Assembly (NCBI GenBank): GCA_022495005.1
Contig: JAGYXB010002034.1
Coordinates: forward strand, 124,001-188,000
Origin: Rhyacophila brunnea
Lineage: Eukaryota; Arthropoda; Insecta; Trichoptera; Rhyacophilidae
Reading direction: 5' to 3'
Length of the DNA stretch: 64,000 bases
Shown in pieces: positions 32,805-42,725 of the stretch (position 1 is its first letter; each line of letters starts with the position of its first letter). The notes beneath the pieces were generated by a model that was given only the letters and a program-made list of their open reading frames with translations, was not told where the DNA came from and did not search any database. Both the position numbers and the translations under genes were made by a program.

Positions 32805-33500
32805 CTGGCTACGTATTTTTTCCGACTTATGTACACGGTGTACTAAACTTCTAATATATAAAACAATTATAAGGCCAGTCGTCACTTACGGCTGTGAGAC
32901 ATGGTACTTAACTCAAAACGAGGAAAACATATTAGCTGTCCTCGAGCGCAAAATACTCCGAAAAATCTTTGGACCCACGTTGGAAAATGAACCACGAGTT
33001 GGAAGAGCTGATTGAACAGCAAACAATCGTAAGATACTGTAAGTCCCAAAGACTACGATGGGCGGGACATGAGGAGAGAATGCCTTAAGTTAGAGCGCCA
33101 AGGATCATGACGAAGTGGCTACCCCAACGGAAGAGACCCAGAGGCCGTCCAAGAAGGAGATGGGCTGACGCCGTAGAAGTGGACTGGCTTCATATAGAAA
33201 GACCCGGTAACTGGAGAAGTGTGGCGAGAGACCGGAGTGAGTGGAGAGCGGTTGTGGAGGAGGCCAAATCCCACCCCGGGATGTAGCGCCGTGGAAGAAG
33301 AAGATGTACACGGTGTAAATAATAACTCTGCAATTCTTTCTAGTATTGCCAGTGTGTCCTCGAGCATTAGTTGTTTGTTCTTCCAAAATGCAGAACTGAC
33401 CTGCCATTGGTAATTCCAATTCTGATATTTTTACAGGATTATTTGATATATTCCACTTGCGTGAGAATGAATTTAGGTGAATATTGTTTTATACATTCTA
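32805..33500 (+). mobile_element. LINE 3' part, interrupted by a second LINE
   Basis: GGCTACGTATTTTTTCCGAC at the left and ATTCTTTCTAGTATTGCCAG, AACTGACCTGCCATTGGTAA and TATATTCCACTTGCGTGAGA at the right are the same LINE family as 305-1275. The middle, 32843-33303, is a different LINE. A worn tail phrase of the same family recurs at about 33755-33830. Confidence 0.75.
32843..33303 (+). pseudogene. RTE-like LINE C-terminal fragment inserted in another LINE
   Basis: The insertion is bounded by an exact 14-bp repeat ATGTACACGGTGTA (32829-32842, 33304-33317). It encodes in nearly one frame VVTYGCETWYLTQNEEN, AVLERKILRKIFGPTLENE, one shift, then SQRLRWAGHEERMP, RGRPRRRWADAVEVDW and NWRSVARDRSEWRAVVEEAK, ending shortly before GTGGAAGAAGAAG. 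This is the finger/tail end of a LINE reverse transcriptase; fingers, palm and endonuclease are missing, as expected for a 5'-truncated insertion. It is GC-richer than its host LINE. Minus-strand frames in this stretch are shadows. Confidence 0.85.
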
Positions 33501-34934
33501 CGGTCGTACGGTCTATTTATCTCATGTTGTAGCTGTTTCTATTTACTCCTCTGATTAAGCTGTTTTTTTTATAAATACTTATTGATAATACCTACACATG
33601 AGTGGTAGAATTGTGTCAGATTCTTGTGGCAGTATAGGCAACTCATTTAGGTATTAGTATCGCTACTTTAAATGACACTAACTCCGTTGCAAAGTGATTT
33701 CGTTTGTGGCCGCAATGTCAGAAGAATAATATAGGTAGCCTTCCTCTACCTTTCATGTGATATTGTAAACGTCTTGAATTTATATTTTTTAAATTTTACT
33801 ACCTATACATATTATGTAAAATGAATAGGTACATATGTACTTTTTTTGAAAAAAAAAACTCGAAACGAAGCGATTGATTAACGATAGCCTTGACGAGTGC
33901 AACTAATTTTAATATTTTTTAAACACCTTATTAGATATCTACAGAGGAATTTACATCAATTGGCATCGCTAATTGTGTCATTAGTCTATCCGTAAGTAAT
34001 AAAATTACAACGTAAACAACCTAGTGACACTTTTAAATACTATGAAATTGTGTGTTCGTAATCATAGCTTTATTTACGTAGTTAGTTCATATTTGATTGA
34101 ACATATTCATATGTGATTAGTGCTTTATTTTTAAGATATGAAAAATATTCAGTTTATATTTAAATAAATCGACAGGCACACACACAAGAGGAAAGAGGAG
34201 ATTTAGGGTCTAGACCCTAGGCCCCAGGAACGTAAAATAATATTGCGTGAATGGAACGTCTCCTTCATCTTGACTGAGGATCGTGATCCGGATGATACGT
34301 CAGCCTTCTTCATATCGGTATTATATGGTATACACGGCCTGTGGCATCCATATCATTTACTTACCCACAACCTACATAATATTATATGTAGGTAGGTAAA
34401 TACCTGGTACCTATATAAAAAGCTTCAATTACCTACATTAAGTATAATAATGAGGTAGATTCACACCAAACTGATAATACCTATCAATTAATAAGCCTCT
34501 CTAGTTATATAAATATTAAGGCACTACTATAATATAATGTACCTACTATAATTTCTATATTATACTTTTTAATGGGAAGCCATTCCAAGAATATTCATTC
34601 ATCCAATAGTTATGCCTCTTGTATGTAACTGGTGTAGTTAGTTATAAAAGGTAATTATAATTTATTATGTAATAAAATATTGTTATCTGTGGAAACTGCT
34701 AAGTGTTTTTTCACCCGGCGCGTTATAATTTTAGCAACGTATCATCTTCTATGAAATAGTTTAATAATAACAACTTTAAATACTTCTCAAACTTTCATTG
34801 CAATGTTTAATTTATTGACTTTATTAAAAAAATAAAAACAAGAAATGATATAGCAATGATTGCCTTTCTAAAAATCAATTTCTTATCTGCTAAATATTAT
34901 GCTTCTATTGTAGACTTTTATAACTTATAATCTA
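33501..34934. other. No gene recognised
   Basis: AT-rich. At about 34200-34360 a patch with GTCTAGACCCTAGGCCCC and TTGACTGAGGATCGTGATCC shares its second phrase with 60965 (GACTGAGGATCATGATTT), perhaps a conserved LINE 3' end. Confidence 0.35.
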
Positions 34935-35345
34935 ACTTTCGTGTTGTAAATGTCTTCAATTAACTATTTGTAATTTCCATGACGTGATCTCATCGTGTCA
35001 TCACAGCTCGTACTTACTTATAAATGTATTATAATTGGATGCATTTGGAATCGAGTAGGTAATACCTGCGTTGACACGCCGCCATATGCTTCGATTTTTA
35101 ACTATATGGTCGCAATGTGTCTTGGGTCCAAGAATAGTTATAATATTATGTCTCTTTTCTACACATTTAAACCACCTAAGGTTAGAAGACGGTTTGAGAG
35201 TGTGTTTGTTTGGACCCCGCATCACTTGAAATACGACCTTATGGTGGAGCAAGTTCGAAAGAAATTTTTGATACTCCTTTACTTGAGGTTGTAGGTAAGT
35301 ATGAATACTATCCGTGGTATTATCCAACTGGCTTCTTATTTGGTA
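34935..35345 (+). mobile_element. Two LINE fragments
   Basis: At 34935-34985 a worn 3' tail phrase (GTGTTGTAAATGTCTTCAAT). At 35165-35345 a coding piece: AGACGGTTTGAGAGTGTGTT, GCATCACTTGAAATACGACC and CTATCCGTGGTATTATCCAA, equivalent to 390-560 of the first LINE, that is R-F-E-S-V-F-V-W then HHLKYDLMVEQVRKKFL. Frame intact for about 60 residues only. Confidence 0.62.
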
Positions 35346-36054
35346 TGCTTACAAGGGTGACTTTTGGAAAGAGGTAGGCTCTGGAGATCTGATAAAAAAA
35401 AACACTCTTGTCAAGTATAGGTACTCACGATAAATAAGAAGATAATACGATATTACTACTAATGACAACGACACACTAATTTAATAAAACTTCAAAAACT
35501 CACTGACGACATAAAAATTAAGCGATCAGTTTAAATTAAGTACGTATTTTTTCAAAAGATTTATACACATCAAAAATCATTAGATAAAAGTTCTTTTTAT
35601 TTTTTAAAACAGTCTATATTTATTAATATTCGATTAAACACCATAGAAATTATTTTTTTAAATTATCTAATTATTTAGTTTTAGGCTCTGCGATCGGAGC
35701 TTACCTAAATTCATACAATTCGATAGACTGGGTGGGGCTAAGTGATGTAAAGTCCATATGAAAAAAATTGAGAATTATTTGAAACATAATCCGATCTTTA
35801 TTTACGCCTTTGCAGATTGTTTTGTAATTATCTGTGTAATACATTCGTACACATACGACATCTCTCGTTGACAAAATAAATTGTTTTATAGAATATAATA
35901 TAATCAAGTGATTATATATATATAAGTCAATATGCAATTAAAAAATATTTTTTTTAAGAAGGTAAGCTTCAAATAATGGCCTAGTAGGTATGTAGTCTTC
36001 GCCACTGCCTACTGTAGTTTGAACAATATAATAATATTATTATAATATCTATAT
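35346..36054. other. AT-rich, no gene recognised
   Basis: The segment 35700-35760 (GAATTCATACAATTCGATAG type) shares TCGATAGACTGGGTGG-like wording with the inverse of 52390-52430, suggesting an unrecognised dispersed repeat. No coding support. Confidence 0.3.
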
Positions 36055-36160
36055 TTGGCCACGTATTTTTTCCGACATATACGCGGTTTACTTAATGAGA
36101 ACTCTGCCATTCTTGGTAGTATTGATCTTTGTCCCCTTGATATCTGTTTAAATTCATGAG
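36055..36160 (+). mobile_element. LINE fragment
   Basis: CCACGTATTTTTTCCGACAT, TGAGAACTCTGCCATTCTTG and GATCTTTGTCCCCTTGATAT match 828-915 of the first LINE. It supplies the uninterrupted version of the site where the MITE at 608-821 landed. Confidence 0.65.
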
Positions 36161-36259
36161 AAGTCGTTTTGTAGATAGCTATGTCACATTTGGCACAATT
36201 ACCAACTCATACCATAACTCCATAACATGTTTTCAATTTATTTTCAATTTATTTCAATT

Positions 36260-36625
36260 TTAATTTATTTATTTATTTTTAACATATCGTGGACATTACA
36301 AATTATAAGTTTAAGACGTTCACAACATGACATTTAGAAGCAAAGAAATATAAAACAGTATTACATAAAAAAGAGATATATAGTAGGTATGTTATTAAAC
36401 AGTAGAAATATGTACATACAAAAATATTAACTAGATATGTACATGAAAGTACACCGGATGAGTTAAGCAGACCCTATTTTAAAAATTTATAAAATAACGT
36501 CCACCTATACTCATCCTCACGTAGGTGGAATATATCAACACCCGAAGCAATTTCGTTGAACATAGTTATCGCCCTCTCAATTGACATTACCAGTGGCAGG
36601 TTGGTTCTGCACCTTGTGAGAATAA
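36260..36625 (-). mobile_element. LINE 3' end, reverse orientation
   Basis: Inverse of the family 3' end: ATTTATTTTTAACATATCGT, then CGTTCACAACATGACATTTA, GGATGAGTTAAGCAGACCCT and coding sequence for CRTNLPLVM ... GVDIFHLREDEYRWTLFYKF and a stop. About 60 residues of the terminal frame remain open, the cleanest copy of the LINE C-terminus in this window together with that at 45110. Confidence 0.75.
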
Positions 36626-37169
36626 ACAATCGAATGAAAAACAATATCTTTTTCATATAAACTTTGAGAGACTCTGAATTCGAGTTAATTTTGTATTCAG
36701 TAGAATTCTTAACAATAACATAAGGCTAAGTTTATTTATTTTATTATTATAATTAAACAACATACAGAAGCACATAAATGTTTATATCACTTTAGGTATG
36801 TATAATATCTACTATCTACTAATACAATTAATGTAGCATTGGTGCAATATTCAGCTGCATGTTTTACTTTCTATTGGCTTTTCAGTAGGTAGGTACCTAT
36901 ATAATTTAATATTATTATACAACCTACTGCAATGGGTAGGTATTTTATTTACAAAATTATGCATCTGTACTCATCGCTGTATTCTGCGAGGACCAATTAA
37001 TGCTTTATATGTACCTATACCTACTAACCACTTATTAAAACTGCTCTTGCTGTAAGATGTATTCTTCATTGTTGAAAATAATAGCTTTATTCTATGGCTC
37101 TTGACTACCAGGATACCAGACTATCTAGTCTTGATAATGGTGTTACAATCGAAATAGTTATAGACAAAC
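36626..37169. other. No gene recognised
   Basis: AT-rich with many TAGGTACC-type motifs. Confidence 0.4.
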
Positions 37170-37479
37170 CTTTTTTAAAAAACCTGTATAATTTAATATT
37201 ATTTATATTTTCATTTCTTGTAAACCATAATTGTTAAAAAATATTCTTCTATCTATGAAATATCTAAAATTATGAATGGTTTAATGCAGGGGGGGCAAAC
37301 TTTTTGGATGGAGGGCCAAATTCAAGAACTCAAAATGAGCGGCGGGCCGCAAGAAAAATACCATTTTTAAATATACACTATTTATTATCACGAAAAATAA
37401 ACATTAGAAAAAAATTAATGAGACGAATGAAACTGTTGTACATTTTTAACATTTTTTTAAATTCAGGTGTTAATTTTGT

Positions 37480-37770
37480 AGTTGTATTCTCAAAACTGCT
37501 TGTAAATGGGCATCGCAGATATTTGATCGTAAAGAATTTTTATTGAGGTTCATGATCGAAAATGTTTGTTCACATAATAATAACACATAATAACGCACAT
37601 TTTTCTTGCATAATCTTTAAGTCGGTCGAATTTGTCTGAATTAAGTTCATTGTAAAATTTGGAGATTTCTTCACGACGATGCAATTCTCTTAAATCAGTG
37701 TCACACTGCAGATCAATAATCTCAAGTTGTAGCTCTGTTGGTACACTATCAATATCTATTGAAATCGATG
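37480..37770 (-). pseudogene. hAT transposase C-terminal relic
   Basis: Minus strand reads IDIDSVPTELQLEIIDLQCD, then LRELHRREEISKFYNEL and NSDKFDRLKDYARKM; a frameshift or small deletion follows, then EQTFSIMNLNKNSLRSNICD and AHLQAVLRIQLQN and a stop. This is the C-terminal end of the hAT transposases related to vertebrate GTF2IRD2-like and ZBED5/SCAND3-like domesticated proteins, where the order is VP..LQ.ELIDLQ.D ... FG..Y.CEQ.FS.M...K...R..L.D.HL...LRI. The conserved F-G-S-T-Y stretch is lost at the frameshift. No DDE residues remain. Confidence 0.8.
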
Positions 37771-38329
37771 TTTAACGTAGAAAATAGTGGTTACATAGTG
37801 TGAGGCGAGACGCAAGGAAGACATACTGAGATAATACATTTACGAAACAACAAATTCTTCAAATTTTAATCTATTGTCAATATTTTTTAAAAAATCATAA
37901 AAAAGTTATCAATTTATTTTTATTATAATTTATATTATAATCAGAAGTACAATTAATGATGGTGGGCCGCAAAAAAATACCCGGCAGGTGTAGGCCTCCG
38001 AATCCTCGGCTAGCTCCGGGCCTGGAGTGGAGGTACATTCGAATGTCGGAAGAACAGGTAGGCGCAATATTATAGCCAAATAAAAAGAACTATTCACTGT
38101 ATCAAGTCAATTTATTAGGTTCCGCGACCACCAAAAGTTATAAAGTTCGAATTATGAAAGTCGGAAACCACAAAATATTAAAAAAAGTCTTATTTATTAT
38201 ATAATAACTAATTATATAAACCAACACATTTATTATTTAATTATTTAAGAACTAATTTATTTTTTTATCGGTAGTCGAGATTACGCGAGCACGGGGCACT
38301 GTGTCGAAAAGGTTGGAAACCCGGTCCAA

Positions 38330-40380
38330 TAAAACAAAAATTATAACGCGGATGAAATGGCTAAGTCGCTGTCTGACACTTCGCCCAACTGTCAGATTGC
38401 CAGTAGGTATAGGGGAGTAGGTATCAACCGGTAGGTATTATGGACCTCGGCGAGTACCTCCCCTCAAGTCCCTCGAAGACTTGTATGGCGAAATGTGAGA
38501 AAAATATACCGCCGACCGTCGCAGGTTCGGGGTAGTAAGAGCAGAAAACGACTGATGCTGGATTCTAAAATCACGGGTTTTTATACAGATCTGACCGATT
38601 TCATCCCCTTGTCCAACGTTTCGGGGGGTGCGAAAATCTGTAACGGTTTCACTATGAAGATTGGCGGAAATCGTGCCGTGGCCGATTATCCGCAACATCC
38701 ATGTGAAAACCGGTTACGCCAAATTATAGGTCTTAGGCGGCACCTCCTGATGGGCGGAACCGCCCTCGCGTCACTTACGTTTTTCTGGTACCTCCTGGTA
38801 CTGAGAGTACGTACCTTCAGAAGCAGTAGCGCCCTGTTTCTGGCCCAGCCAAGCGAAAAATGTACGTACGAAGGAGTGCTTGGCATCAACGGCTTCGTCG
38901 TCAAATTGCCTATCGATACAGCGCACCCCCCGTGTGGTGACATTCCTCATGGCTGAGGGAGGGCCGTCACAGAGGCGGCCGGCCCCGTGGGCTCTAGCGG
39001 CGTGACGGTGCCTCTCACTCAGAAACAAGGGCACTCCTGAGTTAGCCTGGATGGTAAGGCTTCATATGCCAGTGGTCAAATTGGCATATTCGTGGCACCA
39101 AGCCTACGATAGCGCATACCAATCCTTCGGCCAACTACCGTTGGAGGGCCAATCTTTGAGGCACTCCGACGGCCTGAATACCTCCTCGACGTTGGTCTCA
39201 GAATATGAAATCGGTAGGTCATTAATTTATTTATAACATGAAAGTTTAATATTAATTGATATCTAGAGGGAACGTTACTTAAATTGAATATATCTGCGTG
39301 CCTGTCGCGCAATCTTTACTACCTTAACATCTAATACAGCTCGGTGTCGCCACCGGCACATACTTACGACTAGTTGACGGATGTTATTCCGTCAACCAGA
39401 CATATAGGCAGCAATAATTGTTTAGTACATACTCATACTTCGCCGATCAAAGATTTCCCGCGCCTTATTCCAGTACGCGGTCTCCTTGATCGACCAAAAT
39501 CATCGATCCGATTCTCCCGTCGCGCGTGAGCGTGACGCCGTCATATACGCGAGCGAGAGGGGCTCTGTCTCTGCAGAGTGGCAAATCGGATCGCGAAATC
39601 GGTTTCAAACACGTACGACAGAGACGCCGTCGTACGTCAGAGCAGGAAAGCTGCCGGAATACCGATTCGGAAACGCCGCGCGCGGAACAGCCGTAGCTAT
39701 TACAAATCGAATTTTTGTATGGAAATTGATTACGCGGGATCGTGATTGAAATCGGATCGATGGTTGCCCTACGTGTTGCTATACTTTGTGATTGCACATA
39801 TGTGCAAATGGAAGTTTTCGCAACAGGACCTATGAGCATATGTTAACGATCATGGCGCCGCGTACGTGCGATGCGTGGTGACATCGAGCTATTACAATAC
39901 AACTTAATTACCTTATTTACTATGTACTATAACGCCCATCCATAAGTCTCCTTTTATTATTCTCATTAGTCCTTGCATGTTGTTACATTATTTTATCTAT
40001 TACATCACAATTTATATTTCATATTTACACTTACTATTCAGATCATATTTTACATCCTATTTAATTTAATTATCCCCTTATCTAAACATATTTAATTCAA
40101 AACTTTTATCCTATACTTTATTACCTATTACCTATACTCATGGTCAGTGACCGACTTATTCATCCGCAGTTCACCCTGAGAAGTCGTGGGACCTGTCAGA
40201 GCAAACTGCGGGACTTATACACATGAAATATATCGCATGCTTTTGTTCGGCCTTGCCGGGGTCGTCATCCTTACGCCGGTGGCACATTGACTACCAGGGT
40301 CAGACCGAGCGGCTGGGGAGCACTACTCCTTATGGGAGCGCCCCCCACAGGGGCGGAAAAATCAGTGCGTGACACAGGCC
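38330..40380. other. GC- and CpG-rich cargo of unknown origin inside the hAT element
   Basis: From about 38400 to 39240, 39470 to 39740 and 40150 to 40370 the sequence is much richer in GC and CpG than anything else nearby. Frames are open for 60-153 residues on both strands, but none has a domain I know; one plus-strand frame near 39060-39210 reads KASYASGQIGIFVAPSLR, stop, then GGPIFEALRRPEYLLDVGLR and looks more like former coding sequence than noise. At 38297-38325 a piece reading AAAGGTTGGAAACCCGGTCC resembles a hAT terminus. The last block, inverted, resembles a LINE coding end with an AT-rich 3' region. Best guess: remains of one or more retroelements inserted in the hAT; not proven. 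Confidence 0.45.
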
Positions 40381-40611
40381 ACATGCGGCCCGCTGGCCAC
40401 ACTTTGCCCCCTCCCCTGGTTTAATGGCATAATTTTAGATATTTTATAGATACAGGTAGGTACGAATATTTTTTACTATTATCTACTATGGCTTTGGGTT
40501 ATGCAGTCTTTAATTGAATTGAGTCTTAGTTCAATGAAAATAAATACGTTTGACTGACTGAATTTAGTGTGCATTATTTATTTCGGATCTTAACAGCCAA
40601 CCTCCACTCTT

Positions 40612-40903
40612 CGCCACTGCTAGCGCCGTACGCACTGGACTAATACACGTCCGTCTAAATCAAGCTTGAGTATTACGCCCAGGTCAAGCCTTTAAGTATT
40701 TGCGAGAGATAATAGCGCATTGATCGATTTATAATATTTAATATTAAAATTTGTTTTTGAAATTATACTTCTTTTGGTGCGTTTAGTAGAGAGTGAAATT
40801 GAGAGCTGCGCGCGCACACCGTTACGAAAGTGCGCGACAGTATGAAGTTAGTTGCGAATCAGTCAACTGTATACAAACACAAGTTTGATAGTAAAATTGG
40901 TCC
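40612..40903. other. Mixed-composition stretch upstream of X-box
   Basis: Includes GAGAGCTGCGCGCGCACACC at about 40800, CpG-richer than average. No coding frame identified. Confidence 0.3.
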
Positions 40904-40917
40904 GTTGCCCAGGCAAC
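40904..40917. promoter_or_regulatory. RFX X-box-like palindrome
   Basis: GTTGCCCAGGCAAC is an imperfect-free inverted repeat of six bases (GTTGCC/GGCAAC) with a 2-bp spacer and matches the known RFX X-box form GTNRCC-spacer-RGYAAC. It lies in a somewhat CpG-rich stretch. Whether it serves a nearby gene or belongs to a repeat is unknown. Confidence 0.4.
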
Positions 40918-40984
40918 GAATTTATTATTGTCAGCCATTTGCAATTCATTACAAAATTATAAAAACAACTAGACATAATTATAT

Positions 40985-41195
40985 AATTTAGTAATATAAG
41001 TTAAAGTGTATAGAAATAAACCAACGGCGCTCCAATAAGCGGCCCTTTTTCTTGAGTGTGTAGTTTAACAAGATAATTAAGAGCTAGTCGAAGAATCTAG
41101 GTTATTACAAGTTTTGTTTTTGTTGTGTTATGCCAAAGAAGTATAACTTCTAACGCGCGTACATAGGTAAGTACACGCACCGATTTTTTTATTAT
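40985..41195 (-). repeat. N repeat, copy 2
   Basis: Inverse of 26310-26545: AAAGTGTATAGAAATAAACC, AAGATAATTAAGAGCTAGTC, AAGTATAACTTCTAACGCGC and CACGCACCGATTTTTTTATT in matching order. Confidence 0.65.
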
Positions 41196-41600
41196 TATTT
41201 ATTAATGTAGCTACAGCGCGGTCGAGGAATATAATGTTAGCGGGCACGCTGAGCATCGAATCGATCCACCCCGCCACCCCTGTTCGACATCCCCACCACT
41301 CCAGGGCCTATCGCGCTGTATCAACCACCCGCGCCCGCTTAGCATTATGTAAAACAAAAAAAATAATAAAATTAAAAAATACACCAACCGAGTCCGCCGA
41401 CCGGCCGAGGGAAGGAAACGCAAGGAAAATAAAATATATATATAAAAAAACATAAAAGGTGAGGCTAGCAGGTTTAAGAATATTATTTTATACTTGCATG
41501 GTGGTGGGGAAAATTTATTTTGTTTTAGTTTGCTTGCGAAGTTTGACAGAGTGGCATTGAGGCGATAAATGTTTTGTTTCAAAAAGCCTTATCTATATCT
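41196..41600. other. GC-rich patch, coding status unclear
   Basis: 41210-41340 and 41385-41420 are GC-rich (CCACCCCGCCACCCCTGTTC). A 123-residue minus-strand frame and a 73-residue plus-strand frame overlap here; the minus product has a hydrophobic stretch (FMFFYIYILFSLRFL, then FLILLFFLFYIMLSG) made from AT-rich DNA and matches nothing I know. I do not call a gene. Confidence 0.3.
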
Positions 41601-41817
41601 ACATACTTACTACGTTCAGTCGGTTACATGTAAATTGTATGTATGCAGTTTGTCATAACACAGTTCACCAGTATAGCTCAGTGAGAGTATAGGAATGAAT
41701 TCAAAAAATTATCCACACCTACATACTAATCTACTTTTAAGAATTCTATATAAATACTTAAATGCGATAATATTGTATTTCTAATTTACTTACCTATCTA
41801 TGTCCTACTGTTTCAAT

Positions 41818-42512
41818 CACAGAACAGATAATAGATAGAATTCCGATAGGCTACAAGCATGCACCACCCACGGTGGCCGCGCGGCTTAAGCGTTGGACTA
41901 TAACGCCGTGGGTCCCAGGTTTGAATCCTGGGTTTGGCAAGTACACATATTGTTTTTCAATTTGTGTGTGAGTCAGGGCATGGACCTAATAGGTTGAGCA
42001 AATGGCTGACATCCATTTCTCGTAAAAAACAAAATCTGTTAATACAAACCTCTACTCTGTGGAGGCCCATATGATCATATTAGGATCGGACATGGTCGAA
42101 TAAAATAAGCATACCAATAGACAGTAAATTTTGACGCAGAGTTTTGAATGTGAGTGTCCTACGAAAATGAGCCACGCATTATATACGTGCAATAGTGTGT
42201 GTTATTATTAAATAATATTAAATGAGCGTCAATGCATAAACCGAGAGCAGTTGTCAGTATTCGACGTATGAAGAAGATATATTCTTGACACGTGTTTAAA
42301 TTTATACCGTATATTTTTTAATATTTTAATTATTAGTTATAGATAGATTTGGTCTTTAGTTTTAATTTCATTGATACCCGCTTTTAAAAAAAAGAAATAA
42401 TCAAATTTTACATAAAATTTAAAGAGAATTGATGAAGACCTTACTCGAGATCGGTTGCCTGCTTCTCCTTACCCGTTAAGTATTTCAGTTCCCATTATTT
42501 CTGAGTTCCCTG
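41818..42512 (+). mobile_element. C-family MITE (C4), interrupted by a SINE and an AT-rich insert
   Basis: Begins CACAGAACAGATAATAGATA and ends ATTATTTCTGAGTTCCC. A SINE interrupts it at 41861-42106, and an AT-rich segment (about 42310-42440, TTTGGTCTTTAGTTTTAATT) separates the ATTTATACCGTAT part from ACTCGAGATCGGTTGCCTGC. No clear 8-bp duplication. Confidence 0.72.
41861..42106 (+). mobile_element. tRNA-derived SINE, type 2
   Basis: The head reads GGTGGCCGCGCGGCTTAAGC and, further on, AGGTTTGAATCCTGGG, which are A- and B-box-like sequences of a class II (Leu/Ser-type) tRNA. The body contains GGACCTAATAGGTTGAGCAA, ACTCTGTGGAGGCCCATATG and ends GGTCGAATAAAAT. A short duplication AAGCAT (41855-41860, 42107-42112) flanks it. 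Copies at 49529 (plus) and 45600 (minus). Confidence 0.82.
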
Positions 42513-42649
42513 GATGCGATCTTTCGAGATTTTGGATAAATAGCAATTTTTACTAAATACACTAAAAACAATTATAAAATAAAATTCTACTCGTCAAATA
42601 GTGCATAATTTTTTACTATTAGGTAGAGCAAATTTGTGGTGTATTTATC

Positions 42650-42725
42650 TCACTTAATTTTTCGATCTTACCACACCGGGCCCCCAGGTAAGAGGCCTGT
42701 AACACCCCGTGGGGTGCTATGTGCG
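42650..42725 (-). mobile_element. B-family end fragment
   Basis: CCGGGCCCCCAGGTAAGAGG then CCCCGTGGGGTGCTATG resembles the inverted left end of a B element (GGGCCCCCAGGCTAGAGC..GGGGGCCATG). Only the end is present. Confidence 0.45.

Larger units (their letters stand above)
37287..40418 (-). mobile_element. 3.1-kb hAT element with 8-bp duplication and GC-rich cargo
   Basis: Begins CAGGGGGGGCAAACTTTTTG and ends CACTTTGCCCCCTCCCCTG, with GGGCCGCA / TGCGGCCCG pairs just inside both ends (37340 and 40384). The flanks carry a perfect 8-bp repeat GTTTAATG (37279-37286, 40419-40426), and the D-family sequence joins up exactly when the insert is removed. The left 500 bp hold a transposase relic on the minus strand, so the element's 3' end is at 37287. 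The remaining 2.3 kb do not look like hAT and appear to contain secondary insertions. Confidence 0.88.
37170..40611. mobile_element. D-family MITE (D3) split by a 3.1-kb hAT element
   Basis: Left part 37170-37286 contains ATATTCTTCTATCTATGAAA and ends ATGAATGGTTTAATG; right part resumes at 40427 with GCATAATTTTAGATATTTTA and ends CTCCACTCTTCGCCACTG near 40611. Joined across the insertion they reproduce the middle and right half of D6 (for example TGTATGGTTTAATGGCAGAA at about 54810). The left terminus of D3 is missing. Confidence 0.75.

Noticed and set aside
36055..36625. Twin-priming inversion of one LINE insertion
   Set aside because: The plus-strand piece lies beyond the 3' tail of the minus-strand piece, not at its 5' end, so two separate fragments are the simpler reading.
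38495..38956. 153-residue plus-strand frame as a host gene
   Set aside because: Minus-strand frames of 85-87 residues overlap it, no domain is recognisable, no splice context is seen, and it lies inside a hAT insertion; left as unexplained cargo.
41211..41582. 123-residue minus-strand membrane-like protein
   Set aside because: The hydrophobic stretch comes from low-complexity AT-rich DNA (poly-A/T and ATATAT); no family similarity.
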